Notes under the pieces: model-generated | Database searches by the model: none | The model's input: only the letters and a program-made list of their open reading frames with translations | Told to the model about the DNA's origin: nothing | NCBI GenBank assembly: GCA_030248195.1 | Contig: JASAND010030939.1 | Coordinates: forward strand, 21,497-85,496 | Origin: Trissonchulus latispiculum | Taxonomy: Eukaryota; Nematoda; Enoplea; Enoplida; Ironidae | DNA length: 64,000 nt | Direction: 5' to 3' | Part shown: positions 44,205-57,493 of the stretch, piece by piece | Layout: every line of letters starts with the position of its first letter | Position numbering within the stretch: the first letter of the stretch is position 1 | Made by a program: the position numbers and the translations under genes

Positions 44205-45245
44205 GTGGCGCCCTGGCCAGGGTCCGGACCGTGGACCGGGCCCAAAATGGGCGAAATTCGGTTTTTCCAAAGTGGCCAAGTTTGGTATCAAATGAAAGCC
44301 CTTGGTGAGGCGAACATTTTTTGTCATTGGACCCCATGGACCCCGCGGCCTGTGGCGCCCTTGCCAGGGTCCGGACCGGTCCTAAAGTGGACCCAGCGGC
44401 CTGTAAGGGGCCAAGGACAAAGAAAGGGGAGGGAAAGGGGCTGGCCAGCGGCCTGTGGCGCCTGGCCAGGGCGGACCGGTCCAAAATGGCCAAAAATCGG
44501 TTTTTCCAAAAAGTGGCCAAGTTTGCTATCAAATGAAAGCCCCTGGTGAGGCGAACATTTTTTGTCATTGGAGGACCCCTCTAAAGTGGACCCAGCGGCC
44601 TGTGACGCCCTGGCCAGGGTCCGGACCGGTCCAAAATGGTCAAAAATCGGATTTTTCCAAAAGTGGCCAAGTTTGGTATCAAATGAAAGCCCCTGGTGAG
44701 GCAAACATTTTTTGTCATTGGAGGACCCCTCTAAAGTGGACCCAGCGGCCTGTGACGCCCCTGGCCAGGTTCCGGACCGGTCCAAAATGGCCAAAAAAAT
44801 CGATTTTTCAAAAGTGGCCAAGTTTGGTATTAAATGAAAGCCCTTGGTGAGGCAAACATTTTTTGTCATTGGAGGACCCCTCTAAAGTGGACCCAGCGGC
44901 CTGTGGCGCCCTGGCCAGGGTCCGGACCGGTCCAAATGGCAAAAAATCGATTTTCCCAAAAGTGGCCAAGTTTGGTATCAAATGAAAGCCCTTCGTGAGG
45001 CGAACATTTTTTGTCATTGAAGGACCCTCTAAAGTGGACCCAGCGGCCTGTGACGCCCTGGCCAGGGTCCGGACCGGTCCAAAATGGTCAAAAATCGATT
45101 TTTGCCAAAAGTGGCCAAGTTTGGTATCAAAGAAAGTAAACCTCGGAGGATTAACCGAACATTGTTTTGTCATTGAAGGACCCCTTTAATGGACCCAGCG
45201 ACCTGTGGCGCCCTGTGGCAATGGGTCCTAATTGGTCTAAAATCT
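44205..45245 (-). repeat. 149-bp satellite array, unit 2 (about 7 copies)
   Basis: Same satellite, with a ~70-bp irregular insertion of purine-rich sequence near 44,400-44,450. Mirrored by about seven copies at 60,540-61,520, which lack that insertion. Confidence 0.9.
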
Positions 45246-46179
45246 AAATTTCTAAAAGTTGTAATATTTGTTATATTAGGGGGAACGCGCTCCCCTAGTT
45301 ATATTGAGCGCGTTAGCGCTCCCCCTAGAATAGGGAAAATTTGACGCAATGTGTATAATCTGGACATTGTTTGGCCTGGGGCCAGCGGAGGAGTGGACCG
45401 ATCGGGCTGAAACTTGGTGTGTGAAGAGCCTGTGGGCAGGGGTACATGCTGTGAAAATTTGAGCCGGAACGGCCGGGTGGATCTTGAGATATGAAAATTG
45501 GCCCCCGAGCAGGTCGCGTTTCTCCTCTTTTTTCTTTTTCCCCCAGGGGTGCAGGTCGGAGACCCTTCCAGAGCCCTACTATTTTAAGTTTTTTGTACAA
45601 AAAGTCCCGCAATTCGGGGGAAATTACTTTCCGCGGTTCCCGGACCCTCCCAGATGGCCCCCCCCCCGGTGGGGACCCCCCAAGTGACCCCCGGAAAAAA
45701 ACTAAGTTCGAAAATAATTGCACTTCGAAATAGATCGCAGCGAGCGAAGCTGGGCTCTCATATTGGGGTTGTGGCATGGCCCAAGGGTGGACTACTGCAT
45801 AGGCTATATGAGATGTCGTCAGGTCTCCTGTGGCGCCCTGGCCAGGGGTCACTAGTTAGGTGTGTAAAGGGGGGGTCTGGGCCTACGGAGTGAGCAGCCC
45901 TATACATAAGAGCTGCGGGGGCTGGGCTGAGGTTTCGTTCGTATTCGAATGGGAACCCCTATATGGTGAATCTAAATGGCCCATTAGTTTTGCTCTAGGA
46001 CCTGTCCATATGGCTGGGGGCACCCTGATGGAGGTGGGCCCCAACTGTGTCACTGCAACTCCAACTTTAACCTCTTCTACAGAAGTATCTACAGTGAGCA
46101 GGTCTCTTACTTGGGGTTTGGGGTGGGGTGCGGGGGCACTACAGCATAGGCTATAGTAGGTTTCGCCCGGACCCCTGTG

Positions 46180-46725
46180 GCGCCCTGGCCAGCGGTCGGA
46201 CTGTGGACCGTGGCCAAAACGACCAAAAATCGATTTTCCAAAAGTGGCCATGTCTGGTATCAAATGAAAGCCCGTGGTGGAGGCGAACATTTTTTGTCAT
46301 TGGAGGACCCCTCCAAAAGTGGCCCCAGCGACCAGTGGCGCCCTGGCCAGGGTCCGGACCGGTCCAAAATGGCCAAAAATCGATTTTTCCAAAAGTGGTC
46401 AAGTTTGATATCAAATGAAAGCCCTTGGTGAGGCGGACATTTTTGTCATTGGAGGACCCCTCCAAGTGACCCCTGCGGCCTGTGGCGCCCTGACCAGGGT
46501 CGGGACCGGTCCAAGTCAATTTTGAAGGTTTTCCAGTTTGGTATCAAATGAACGCCCTTGGTGAGCGAACATTTTATGTCATTGGAGGACCCCTCAAACT
46601 GGTCCCTAGCGACCTGTGGCGGCCTGGCAAGGGGTCCTAATTGGTCAAAAATCAAAATTTCAAAAGTTGTCAAAGGTGGTTTTAAATGAAAGCACTAAAT
46701 GAGCAGAGCAACTTTTGTCATGTAT
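46180..46725 (-). repeat. 149-bp satellite array, unit 3 (about 4 copies)
   Basis: Same satellite; the innermost copy degrades into GGTCAAAAATCAAAATTTC-like sequence. Mirrored by about four copies at 59,095-59,640. Confidence 0.9.
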
Positions 46726-47142
46726 ATAACTGCATATCCAAGGTTACGGTGCTGGATGGCTTTTAAAATAGCCATCCTGCATAAGAAAAAGCACAGAGAA
46801 AAAAGTTAAGAAAAGGCCATGAACAGTGGCCTACCTTCCTAAGAAAACGCACCTTGTAAAAATTTCTGAAAAGGCCATGAACAGTGGCCTTCCCAGCCTA
46901 AGATAACGCTCCGTGTATAATGTTCTGTAGAGGCCATGAACAGTGGCCTTCCAAACTAAGATGACGCACCGTGTATAAAGTTCTGAAAAGGCTATTAACA
47001 GGCATTTTTCCGCTTCAGCAAATACATTCAGTTGAACTAGAACGTTTTCATCCAGCCTGTTTGCGGTAGCTAGCTTTGCTAACATTGTGTATATATGCAA
47101 CTTCTCTGACATGATTTTCTCTGCAGCGGAAAAATAAGCGAA

Positions 47143-47734
47143 ACTAGGGGGAAAATGCACCTCGACCGGGGCAACCAACTTGGTAGAATAGGAAGACTTG
47201 AATGTTAAATGCACGGTGCATGGTTACAACTGAGATTCTGCTGAAGCGGAAAAATGTCCGTTTTTCAGCGACTAAAATGACACAAATTAACTGTGTGCGC
47301 CGAATAGGGAACCCTACTCGGCGAATAAAATGAAAAGAAACCAGCTTTGTCGCCGAATAGGATCTCCTCGGCGACTAAAATGAAAAGAAACCAGCTTTGT
47401 CGCCGAATAGGAGAATTCCCTCCTTCCGCCCTATTCGCGCGAACTTTGAAGCCTATTATGTGTTGCTTTGGTTTAGAATTATGATAGATAGCTTCAGAAT
47501 AGCAAGAATTGCTTAAGGATGCAAAACAACAGTCTTATCAAGCACTAAAATCGGGGCGCCCCTTAGAATGGAGGTCTTCACAGACATAAATACGCTGTCT
47601 TCGATGTGCTAGCAGAAACATTGAGAGCATATACGATTTGGACATTGTTGCTGATACGTATATGTATATATATACGTATGTAGTATAGGTGTGCTCCGTT
47701 CTGATATATATTGTCGAGCATTAGAGTACAATCA

Positions 47735-47779
<45 letters not shown>

Positions 47780-48357
47780 TTTAGTATAAATGAAATGCGA
47801 TTGATTGCACATGTTTTTAGCACAAGGACTGTCGACCACAAATTGTTTAAACTGTCTACTTATTGTTGCTTTCTGTTGGTCCTGCTAGCGGTTGTATGCG
47901 TAATATATTTGACGGATCAGGTAGCTCAAAAAGAAATTAATCTAGCGCAACCCTTTTCACTACGCAACCTGCACGTGAAATGTCATACGTATTGAGCGCA
48001 ATGCTTACGTTGGCAGTTCCCAACACAGAATAATTACCTATCTCCCTTAGAAGAGGATTCGCGCGATTAGGGCGGAAGGAGGGAATTCCTATTCTACGAC
48101 AATGGTTTCTTTACATTTTAGTCGCCAATATAGATTCCCTATTCGTCTACCATGTGCTGGTTTCTTTCATTTTGGTCTGCCGAGTAGATTCCCTATTCGG
48201 CGCACAAAGCTGATTTCTGTCATTTTAGTCGCTGAAAAACGGCATTTTTCCGCTTCAGCAGAATCTCAGTTGAAACCATGCACCGTGTATTTAACATTCA
48301 AGTCTTTCCCTAATCTACCAAGTTGATGAGTTCCGGCGAGGGCCTTTTCCCTCCGAA
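47143..48357. mobile_element. foldback element FB2 (left-arm copy)
   Basis: Its own arms (~47,143-47,450 and ~48,050-48,357) are inverted. Subterminal ~51-bp repeats are built on GGCGACTAAAATGAAAGAAA and GTCGCCGAATAGGG, and its ends resemble FB1 (ACTAGGGGGGAAAATGCCC-like). The spacer includes a (TA)n run at ~47,738-47,779. Mirrored by 57,491-58,657. Confidence 0.88.
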
Positions 48358-48527
48358 GGTGCAATTAGACGAACAATAGTACGTCTAATTGTAATTAGAC
48401 TGGAAATTTTCAGTCTAACAGCATTTTGCTCAGTCTCATGCTATTAGACTGAGCCCAATTGCAATTGGACGGAAATTCTCCGTCTAATTGCAGTTAGTTC
48501 AACGGAAAATGCTTTTGGACTGCGACA
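48358..48527. repeat. palindrome block, second copy
   Basis: Inverse-orientation copy of the block at 40,725-40,897, with some base changes that break individual palindromes. It directly adjoins FB2. Confidence 0.85.
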
Positions 48528-49606
48528 TATACTTTGTGGGTAGCTATCTTGAAGCGTTTTTTTGAGAATACCAAAGAAAACAATTTCGCTTTCTACATTT
48601 TTTTCGTCACGAATTTAGTTGTAGTAACTAAACTCTTACTAGGTTTATGTGTATATATTCCGCTGGTTTTGGCATAGACTCAAGTGACGTCGTTTTCGGT
48701 GTGTATTGCTGTTCCGTATGTTTCCACTTTGTCAGATTATAGATTAATATATTTATTTGAGTTCGGTTTTAGGATTCATTATTATAATTTGTTATTTTTT
48801 GTTTATGTCTACCTCCTCCTATTTCCTGTAATCCTTTGGAAATAAAACCTATTGCTTGCTTGTTAATGCGTATTAACAGTAGCCTCACCTTTCCGCTGCA
48901 GCACTTGTCGACTTCTGTTATTGAAGCTGAAACCTTTGTTTTTGAGCGCCAACTAGATATTTTGTTTGCAGTTTCCGTTGTCTCTGTAAATTTGCTCAGT
49001 TATTTTAGCTGTAAATCAATGGCACTAATGCTTATTTTCATCCATTTACTGCCATTCTATATAATTTAGAGGGTTAGTTTGTACCAAAATGTTCGCAGTA
49101 GTTACGCCGGCAATATTCTTCCGTTATTAACCAATCTTCTTTTACGTAAAAGGACTTCCGTAGTGAATGAAATTGACTTCATTTCACCGCTTCACTTGCA
49201 GTTTTTTTATTATTTTATTTCTTAATATTCGACTACGTATGTTCATGTATATACTTCAACTTTGCGTTAGGCTACGTAAGTCTTTTGTCAGGCTGCATTA
49301 CCTGATCCAAAACACACCTTCTCCTGTTCCGGGCCTATCGTGCATGGTCTTCAGCAATGTGAGAAATTCAGCACTTCTTTGCAGGTTGTGTCTAGGGCCA
49401 TCCGCAAAGACCAGGATATGGATGGACGAATTTATATAGCATAATTTAAGGAATGGCTGATTCGGCACAACTGACAGCCTCTAGACCACATCATCTCGAA
49501 AGACCAGGACCGATTTAGCTCTACAACATATATAATTTAGGGATTAAGGAGTCTGAGTGATGCACACGGGAATAGCACCACATTAGCGCCGGTTCTCCGA
49601 AAGCCT

Positions 49607-50797
49607 GTTCCATAAGACTTCGGCTCACCCAGCTTTGTAGTACTAGCATTCGCCTCAGAGTTTTTAGTACTAGCATGCGAGAACTCGCAGTGCTAGTGCT
49701 AGTCGTCGAGTCAAGTGTACCATAAAGCTTTTCGCTTGGCTTGATAAAATTAGCTAAGTGAGTGCATTAACTCGACAAGGTAGCAGTGCTAGTGCGAGCA
49801 CTAGTGCTGCGAGTGCGAGTTAGTTTAGAACGTATCACAATTATTTAAAAAATTATAACTTTCGACTAATTCAACCAAACTTCAAACAATTTTAAGATGG
49901 AGTAAAGAAATAATAATACAATCAGCCATACAATTTTAAGCGAAAAACTGACGAAGCAAAAAGAAATTATTAATGTTTTTCGATCAGTTCTCTAGTGTGT
50001 CGTTTTTTGCGAAAAACTGCGAAATTCCGCAATTTTTTTGAAAATTCCGCAAACTTTTTTCGGAGCTCTGCGTAAAAGTTTCGCAAAAAATTTTTGTCTC
50101 TGAGTCGACATTTTTAGTTGTCTCAGATGAAAATAAAACGTGTTTCTGAAACTTTTTGAAGAAAATTTTCAAAAAATTTCAGCGCCTTCGGCGAGTATTT
50201 CTATATACGTAGACACCTCTTCAATCTTAGCTGAGTTAGAATGCCTAGTGACAGCTATGCAATGAAATTCTTTTTAGCCTCGAAACCACTAACATATCAT
50301 AATTTTAAAAACAATTATTAACCTATTAAAGAAGTTTACCTTATCTCTTAGGATTTCAATAACAGTCGTAACCGAAACTTTTGAGAATTTCCACTAAGGA
50401 TTTTCCTCGGTTTTACAAAATTTTCTCAGCTTCTGGGGGCTCGCCCCAGAACCCGCGTCTCTTCACTATTAAGTATACTTGTAAAACACGCTTATACATG
50501 CTTCGACTTTCGAATAATGAGTTATAACTTGGTTAATACCATGCGTTCAGACTTTAAAACAACGTGTTCCAATATTTTAAAATTACTAAAGTTCTTTAGT
50601 TATCTTTAAAATACTAAAAAATAAGTATTTCGCAATTTTTTACGAAATTCCGCAAAAAATTTTGGAGGACCTTGCGTAAAAGTTCGCAAAAAGTTTAAAA
50701 CGACGAAAAAAAACACAGTCTCTAGTCAAAATGACTTGGCGAGAACTAGGCCAGAGTCCTTATTTTAGTACTTGCTCCGGCAAAACAAAAGTTTTAT
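49607..50797. mobile_element. possible terminal-inverted-repeat element (GTTCCATAAAACTT ends)
   Basis: Ends are inverted GTTCCATAA(A/G)ACTT sequences, with subterminal runs of TAGTACTAG/TGCTAGTGC-type motifs. A mirrored copy lies at ~55,017-56,265 in the right arm. Internal sequence is AT-rich and has no recognised transposase. Confidence 0.5.
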
Positions 50798-51783
50798 GGA
50801 ACCCGATTATATAATGTGCTAGTTTTCAAACTTGCGAGGAAAATGCCCTGGATTTGCACCAAGTAAGATTAGGACTAACTGTGGATTAGCTGAGGGCTAT
50901 GGGGTCGTGGTTTGATATTCAAAACCTGGACTTAGTCTTCATCTTCAACTAATCCTCAGCTCTAATCTTATTTGATGCAATACAGGGCTAGACTCATAAG
51001 TGGGTCACTAACTGCTACTCAAACTACCAGCGTTTTGTATGGTACACTTGAAACACTAGACTCTGGCTTTTAGCATGTTATCATAGCAAATAGAGTGTAA
51101 TACTCATAAAGTTTTATGGAACCTGCAGAGAGATAGATGTAAGAGGTCTTCTGTGGGATCTCCATTTCATGTCAGATCAGGATTTCTCCACGGAGATGGT
51201 TTCAAGCTTCAAAAAACACGTCATCCAGTCCTTTTGTCGTGGTGTATCCTACTACTGAGTTTTCGGTGAAGGGGATACTCTATGGGATGTCCTGGGCTTG
51301 TTTACTGGGGGGGCCCCCACTTTTTTTGGGTTCCTCCCCACTCACCCCTCCCCCCCACTCGGCCCCACCCCCACATTTTTGGGCTTCCCCCCACTCCACT
51401 ATAAGGTGCCCAGAAGATGCCAAATTTTAAGAATTTTTGGTCAAAATTTTCAAAAATTTTCCAGCTTCGCCGGAATTTTTTAGTCACGAATAGTCTATTA
51501 CGTTACTCAAACTTGAATTTTTTTTGAGCACTTTTAAAAAATAGTTATAACCCAGTTTGTCTTTAAGCCAGGCTATTTTGCATTCCTGCATTCCTAGCGA
51601 TTTTAGAACACTTTAGGTTTCCCCCACTTTTGGGTCCCCCTACTCCTCCCCGCCCCCACTTTTTCGCCTAGAAAAAGCCCAGGATGTATGGCTCCTTCTC
51701 GCAAGTATGCCGCCTACCTTCTACCAGGGTACTGGATGCATGGCGAATATCGTTCAGCTAAGGGGCCCTGCGTCTCCCTCAAT

Positions 51784-54064
51784 TCCCTTCACAAGCTTGC
51801 GATATATTTGTTTTGTACATCGGAAGATCCAGCCAGCTAGAACAGTTCTGTTTCCTTAGTTTGCCGCAATCCTGTATATGTATCCCGAAATTGCAAAAAT
51901 TCGGTTTAATATTATCAGATGTTCCTTTTCTGTTCAATATTCGAATTCTAATTATTGAACGTAACATTTAATCTCAGCAATGACTGGATGTCTGGCGTTC
52001 CTCCTAACTCACTGTCTTCAACGGATTCGAAGTGTGGCTTAGAGTTCACATTTTAACCCTGTGTTTTGCTGGATTTTTTAAGTTTTTTGAGATTTTTCGG
52101 TGAATTATTTCTGATGGAGCATCCACTAGTAGTTTTCGCTAGGTTGATCGTAGGTTTTTGCAAGTTTAGAAACTTAGTGACAGAAATTATTGCCTAAGCA
52201 TTAAACTCTTTCTGTTGTTGAAGCTTCTTAGCTTATTGAAACTGGAAGTAGTCTTTTTAAATGGAATTGCTTTGTATTGAGGGCAACATTTTTCTTGCTT
52301 CTAGATTCAATATCAAGTTTTGCGTGCATGTCAATATTTTCATTGTTGCTTTGGCAAACAAGAATCCATATTTGTATCCAAAAGAAGCCTGTGGACAATT
52401 TCTACCAAGCTTATGTGAAATCTGCAAAATATGCTGTTTCTATTCTAACTTGTTTTTTCATTGGATCTTTCATTTTTGCTTCCTTTTTGTTTACTTTTCT
52501 ACCCTCTCGCCAGCCCATATGATTAATAGATTTGAGTTTGATGACTGTTAACTCTTCAGGTGAATTATGTATATATGTATATATAAAAGCTTTGAGATCC
52601 CACACTAACTTCTTTTAACGGGTGTATATACGTGTGTAAGCACTCCATTTAGGGTTCACATGCTTAAGCATTTTGGAAGAGTAGTTATGGCTGAGCCTAA
52701 TTCCAATTTCTTCAAGTGATGCAATTCTTTTCATTATGTCCCTATATATCACTACCAGACATTCTGTCTAACGTTGTTAGAAGCAGCATGTCATGTGTGT
52801 CTATATCGCCTATGCTTCGGGCACTTTGAACTTTTTCGTCTGACTGCTTGCCTGCATTATTTCTGGGCCAGTGAATAAGGCAGATCCCATCTTGTTTTGG
52901 CCAATTCAGCTAGCTGGTGGGCTTAGTCGCCAAGTCCCTTAGTCCTGCTGAACTTATTGTAGTTTTGTTTGCTGACACTATACAGTGGTCACTGTGCATA
53001 TATACATAAGATTTCTCCAAAAAGATAGAATTGAACGGAAGCATCAGTAAATCATCGACACTACAAGTTTCAGGAAATAAATTTCTGTTTATGGTTTTCA
53101 TTCACTTTTACAATTCATGTTTTCAGCAGACGAATTTTTTATTTTACGGTTTCTTTTTATGAGCAAATACTCATGTTTTGACTAACGAAACTTTCCTGCT
53201 TAGTTGATTTTTAGCTTTACTTATTTTACGTGTTTCGTATGTATGAGGGGTCTTGTCTCGATTACCCCCCCCCAGTACTCAAAATCCTTAAAACTTGACC
53301 AAATGAGTTAAAATTTGGTGTGGGTATGTTTTCGACCACGCTGAGTTCAGATATCGCAAAATTTTTCGATTTCGCGAAATTAGAAATTTTTCGATTTCTA
53401 AGGATTTACATATTTAAGCTTAAAGGTTTAGCTTATACTGAGCGAACGGAAAGCTGAATCGAAAAACGGACTTAAGATTCGTGTTCTAAGACCCGGAAAT
53501 CCCCTATATACATGTTTCAAGCAAAATTGAAGACAAAAAATTTTTCGGTTTCCTTGGTCCCCCCTTAGAAATCGAAAAATTTCGAATTCCGTGAAATCGA
53601 AAAATTTTGCGATATCTGAACTCAGCGTGGTCGAAAACATACCCACACCAAATTTTAACTCATTTGGTCAAGTTTTAAGGATTTTTGAGTACTGGGGGGG
53701 GGGGGTAATCGAGACAAGACCCTATATGAGTTGTTGAGTTGACTGCATAGTGCCCATATGATATATCCTAACGATCAATGTGATCATGAGCATCTAGAGG
53801 TGCAATTCTAATAAGGGGACGGAATCAACAAATTAGGCTTCTTTTTTTCCATTTAAAAAGTTGAATGTCAAGTTTAAGATGTTGAGACAAGCATTCGGAA
53901 ATCGCAAGCGGTTCCTACATGCTTGTCCAGAACAGTGATCAGAGATACAGTATATATGATTATGAGAGTCTACTATTTTTAAAGTCTGGAAGGAGATGAA
54001 AATGTTATTATGTCTATTGCATTATCAGTCTGCTGATTCTGTCTAACATTATAGGTATGTGGGT
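51784..54064. other. unique spacer between the arms of the giant inverted repeat
   Basis: A 2,281-bp spacer, mostly AT-rich with no gene recognised. It contains one small foldback element at 53,248-53,722. Confidence 0.7.
53248..53722. mobile_element. 475-bp foldback element (GGGTCTTGTCTCGATTAC ends)
   Basis: Arms of ~155-160 bp (53,248-~53,405 and ~53,567-53,722) are inverse copies around a ~160-bp spacer. Flanks TGTATGAG and TATATGAG are a near-identical 8-bp duplication (one mismatch), suggesting a hAT-like MITE. A shorter relative is at 23,278-23,476 inside the Polinton. Confidence 0.82.
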
Positions 54065-55449
54065 ATTGAGGGAGAAAGTAGGCCCTTAGCTGAACGATAT
54101 TCGCCATGCATCCAGTACCCTGGTAGAAGGTAGGCGGCATACTTGCGAGAAGGAGCCATACATCCTGGGCTTTTTCTAGGCGAAAAAGTGGGGGTGGGGA
54201 GAGGGGGGGACCCAAAAGTGGGGGGAATCTAAAGTGTTCTAAAATCGCTAGGAATGCAGCAGTAAAAAATAGCCTGTTTTCTACATAAACCGCTATAACT
54301 ATGCTTAAAAGTGCTCAAAAATCAAGTTTGAGTACCAAAATAGACCATTTTTGACCAAAAAATTCCGGCGAAGCTGGAAAATTTTTGAAAATTTTGACCA
54401 AAAATTCTTAAAATTTGGCATTTTCTGGGCACCTTATAGTGAGTGGGGGGAAGCCTAAAAATGTAGGGGTGGGGCCGAGTGGGGGGGAGGGGTCGAGTGG
54501 GGAGGAACCCAAAAAGTGGGGGCCCCCCCCAGTAAACAAGCCCAGGACATCCCACAGAGTATCCCTTTCACCGGAAACTCAGTAGTAGGATACACCACGA
54601 CAAAAGGACTGGATGACGTGTTTTTTGAAGCTTGAAACCATCTCCGTGGAGAAATCCGATCGACATGAAATGGAGATCCCACAGAAGACCCCTGGCATCT
54701 ATCTTGGGGCGGTTCCATAAAACTTTGCGAGTACTAGACTCGACAGCTAGACACATGCTAGTTGTAGAGTCTAGTGCTTCAAGTGTACCATAAAACGCTG
54801 GTAGTCGAGTAGCAGCTAGCAATCGACTTGCGAGTCTAGCCCTGTATTGCATCAAATAAGATTAGAGCTGAGGATTAGCTGAAGAGAAGACTAAGTCCAA
54901 GTTTTGAATATCAAACCAGCACTTAGCCCTCAGCTAATCCACAGTTAGTCCTAATCTTACTTGGTGCAATCCAGGGTAGTTCTCGCAAGTTTGAAAACTA
55001 GCACATTATATAATCGGGTTCCATAAAACTTTTGCCTTGCTTTGCTAGTACGGTACTAGCACCCGTCTAGTTCTCAAGTCATTTTGACTAGAGACTGTGT
55101 TTTTTTTCGTCGAAACTTTTTGCGAACTTTTACGCAGTCCTCCAAAATTTTTTGCGGAATTTCGCAAAAAGTTGCGAAATTCTTATTTTTTAGTATATAT
55201 TTTAAAGATAAGTGTATCTAAAGTGTATTTAAACACATTTTTTAACATTTAACGCACAGTATTAACTAAGTTATAACTATTTTTCGAAAGTCGAAGCATG
55301 TGTTAGTGTGTTTTACAAGTGTATAAACTTAATAGTGAAGAGACGTGGGGTCTGTGGGCGGAGCCCTCTGAAGCTGAGAAAATTTTGTAAAACCGAGGAA
55401 AATCCTTAATGGAAATTCTCAAAAGTTTAGTTTCGACTGTAAGTAAAAT

Positions 55450-55514
55450 CCTATATATAAGTATATAGTATATATATATATACGTATATAGTATATATAT
55501 ATATATATATATAG

Positions 55515-55546
<32 letters not shown>

Positions 55547-55555
55547 GTATATGGA
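55450..55555. repeat. TA/TATATG microsatellite
   Basis: Alternating (TA)n with interspersed G, replacing or expanding sequence absent from the matching place in the left arm. It explains a local length difference between the arms. Confidence 0.85.
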
Positions 55556-57312
55556 GCTTTCATAGGCTAAAATTGTTTAAAATTATGGTTTCAAATTGCA
55601 AGACTAAAAGAATTCCATTATAGCTGTCACTAGGCATTCTAACTCAGCTAAGATTGAAAGGTGTCTACGTATATAGAAATACGCGCCGAAGGCGCGAAAT
55701 TTTTTGAAAATTTTCTTCAAAAAGTTTCAGAAACACGTTTATTTTTCATCTGAGACAACTAAAAATGTCTACTCAAAGACAAAATTTTTTGCGGAACTTT
55801 ACGCAGAGCTCCGAAAAAAGTTGCGGAATTTTCAAAAAAAGTGCGGAATTTCGCAGTTTTTTTCGCAAAAAAAACACAGACTAGAGAACTGATCGAAAAA
55901 CATTAATAATTTCTTTTTGCTTCGTCAGTTTTCGCTCAAATTTGTATGGCTGATTGTATTATTATTTCTTTACTCCATCTTAAAATTGTTTGAAGTTTGG
56001 TTGAATTAGTCGAAAGTTATAATTTTTTAAATAATTATGATACGTTCTAAACTAACTCGCACTCGCAGCACTAGTGCTCGCACTAGCACTGCTACCTTGT
56101 CGAGTTAATGCACTCACTTAGCTAATTTTATCAAGCCAAGCGAAAAGCTTTATGGTACACTTGACTCGACGACTAGCACTAGCACTGCGAGTTCTCGCAT
56201 GCTAGTACTAAAAATACGAGGCGAATGCTAGTACTAAAAAACTGCGAGGCGAAGTCTTATGGAACCGGCTTAGATAACGGCGCTAATGTGGTGCTATTCC
56301 CGTGTGCATCACTCAGACTCCTTAATCCCTAAATTATATATGTTGTAGAGCTAAATCGGTCCTGGTCTTTCGAGATGATGTGGTCTAGAGGCTGTCAGTT
56401 GTGCCGAATCAGCCATTCCTTAAATTATGCTATATAAATTCGTCCATCCATATCCTGGTCTTTGCGGATGGCCCTAGACACAACCTGCAAAGAAGTGCTG
56501 AATTTCTCACATTGCTGAAGACCATGCACGATAGGCCCGGAACAGGAGAAGGTGTGTTTTGGATCAGGTAATGCAGCCTGACAAAAGACTTACGTAGCCT
56601 AACGCAAAGTTGAAGTATATACATGAACATACGTAGTCGAATATTAAGAAATAAAATAATAAAAAAACTGCAAGTGAAGCGGTGAAATTCAGTCAATTTC
56701 ATTCACTACGGAAGTCCTTTTACATAAAAGAAGATTGGTTAATAACGGAAGAATATTGCGGCGTAACTACACGAACATTTTGGTACAAACTAACCCTCTA
56801 AATTATATAGAATGGCAGTAAATGGATGAAAATAAACATTAGTGCCATTTATTTAAACACAATAACTGAGCAAATTTACAGAGACAACGGAAACTGCAAA
56901 CAAAATATCTAGTTGGCGCTCAAAAACAAAGGTTTCAGCTTCAATAACAGAAGTCGACAAGTGCTGCAGCGGAAAGGTGAGGCTACTGTTAATACGCATG
57001 TAACAAGCAAGCAATAGGTTTTATTTCCAAAGGATTACAGGAAATAGGAGGGTAACATAAACAAAAAATAACAAATAATAATAATAGATCCACCAACCAA
57101 ACTCAAATAAATATATTAATCTATAATCTGACAAAGTGGAAACATACGGAACAGCAATACACACGAAAACGACGTCACTTGAGTCCATGCCAAAACCAGC
57201 GGAATATATGCACATAAACCTAGTAAGAGTTTAGCTACTACAACTAAATTCTGACCAAAAAAATGTAGAAAGCGAAATTGTTTTCTTTATATCTCAAAAA
57301 CGCTTCAAGATA

Positions 57313-57493
57313 GCTACCACAAAGTATATGTCGCAGTCTAAAAGCATTTTCCGTCTAACTGCAATTAGACGGAGAATTTCAGTCTAATTGCAATTGGGCT
57401 AGTCTAATAGCATGAGACTGAGCAAAATGCTGTTAGACTGAAAATTTTCAGTCTAATTACAATTAGACGTACTATTGTTCGTCTAATTGCAAC
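57313..57493. repeat. palindrome block, third copy
   Basis: Nearly identical to 40,725-40,897 in the same orientation and preceded by the same GTATATGTCGCAGTCTAAAA sequence. It adjoins FB2'. Confidence 0.88.

Larger units (their letters stand above)
41750..51783 (-). repeat. left arm of a giant inverted repeat
   Basis: Read inward from the left this arm is the inverse of 54,065-64,000, around an axis near 52,924. Landmarks pair with coordinate sums of about 105,700-105,870: 43,360 with 62,345; 45,320 with 60,480; 49,167-49,439 with 56,430-56,702; 51,741 with ~54,100. Order: three composite units (41.75-43.35, 43.35-45.29, 45.30-46.72 kb), foldback FB2 and the palindrome block, then TTCCATAAAACTT-ended and other unique sequence. 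Compared with the right arm it has many one-base indels, often in homopolymers, especially at 41.8-48.5 kb. Confidence 0.92.

Noticed and set aside
46831..47214. ~125-codon frame found in both arms (also 58,583-58,957)
   Set aside because: The arms are copies, so openness in both is not independent evidence; the sequence has short internal repeats (GGCCACTGTTCATGG) and no recognisable family.
49167..49439. 90-codon frame nearly identical in both arms (56,430-56,702)
   Set aside because: Inverted duplication explains the match; low-complexity hydrophobic peptide without family. Kept only as a marker of high arm identity.
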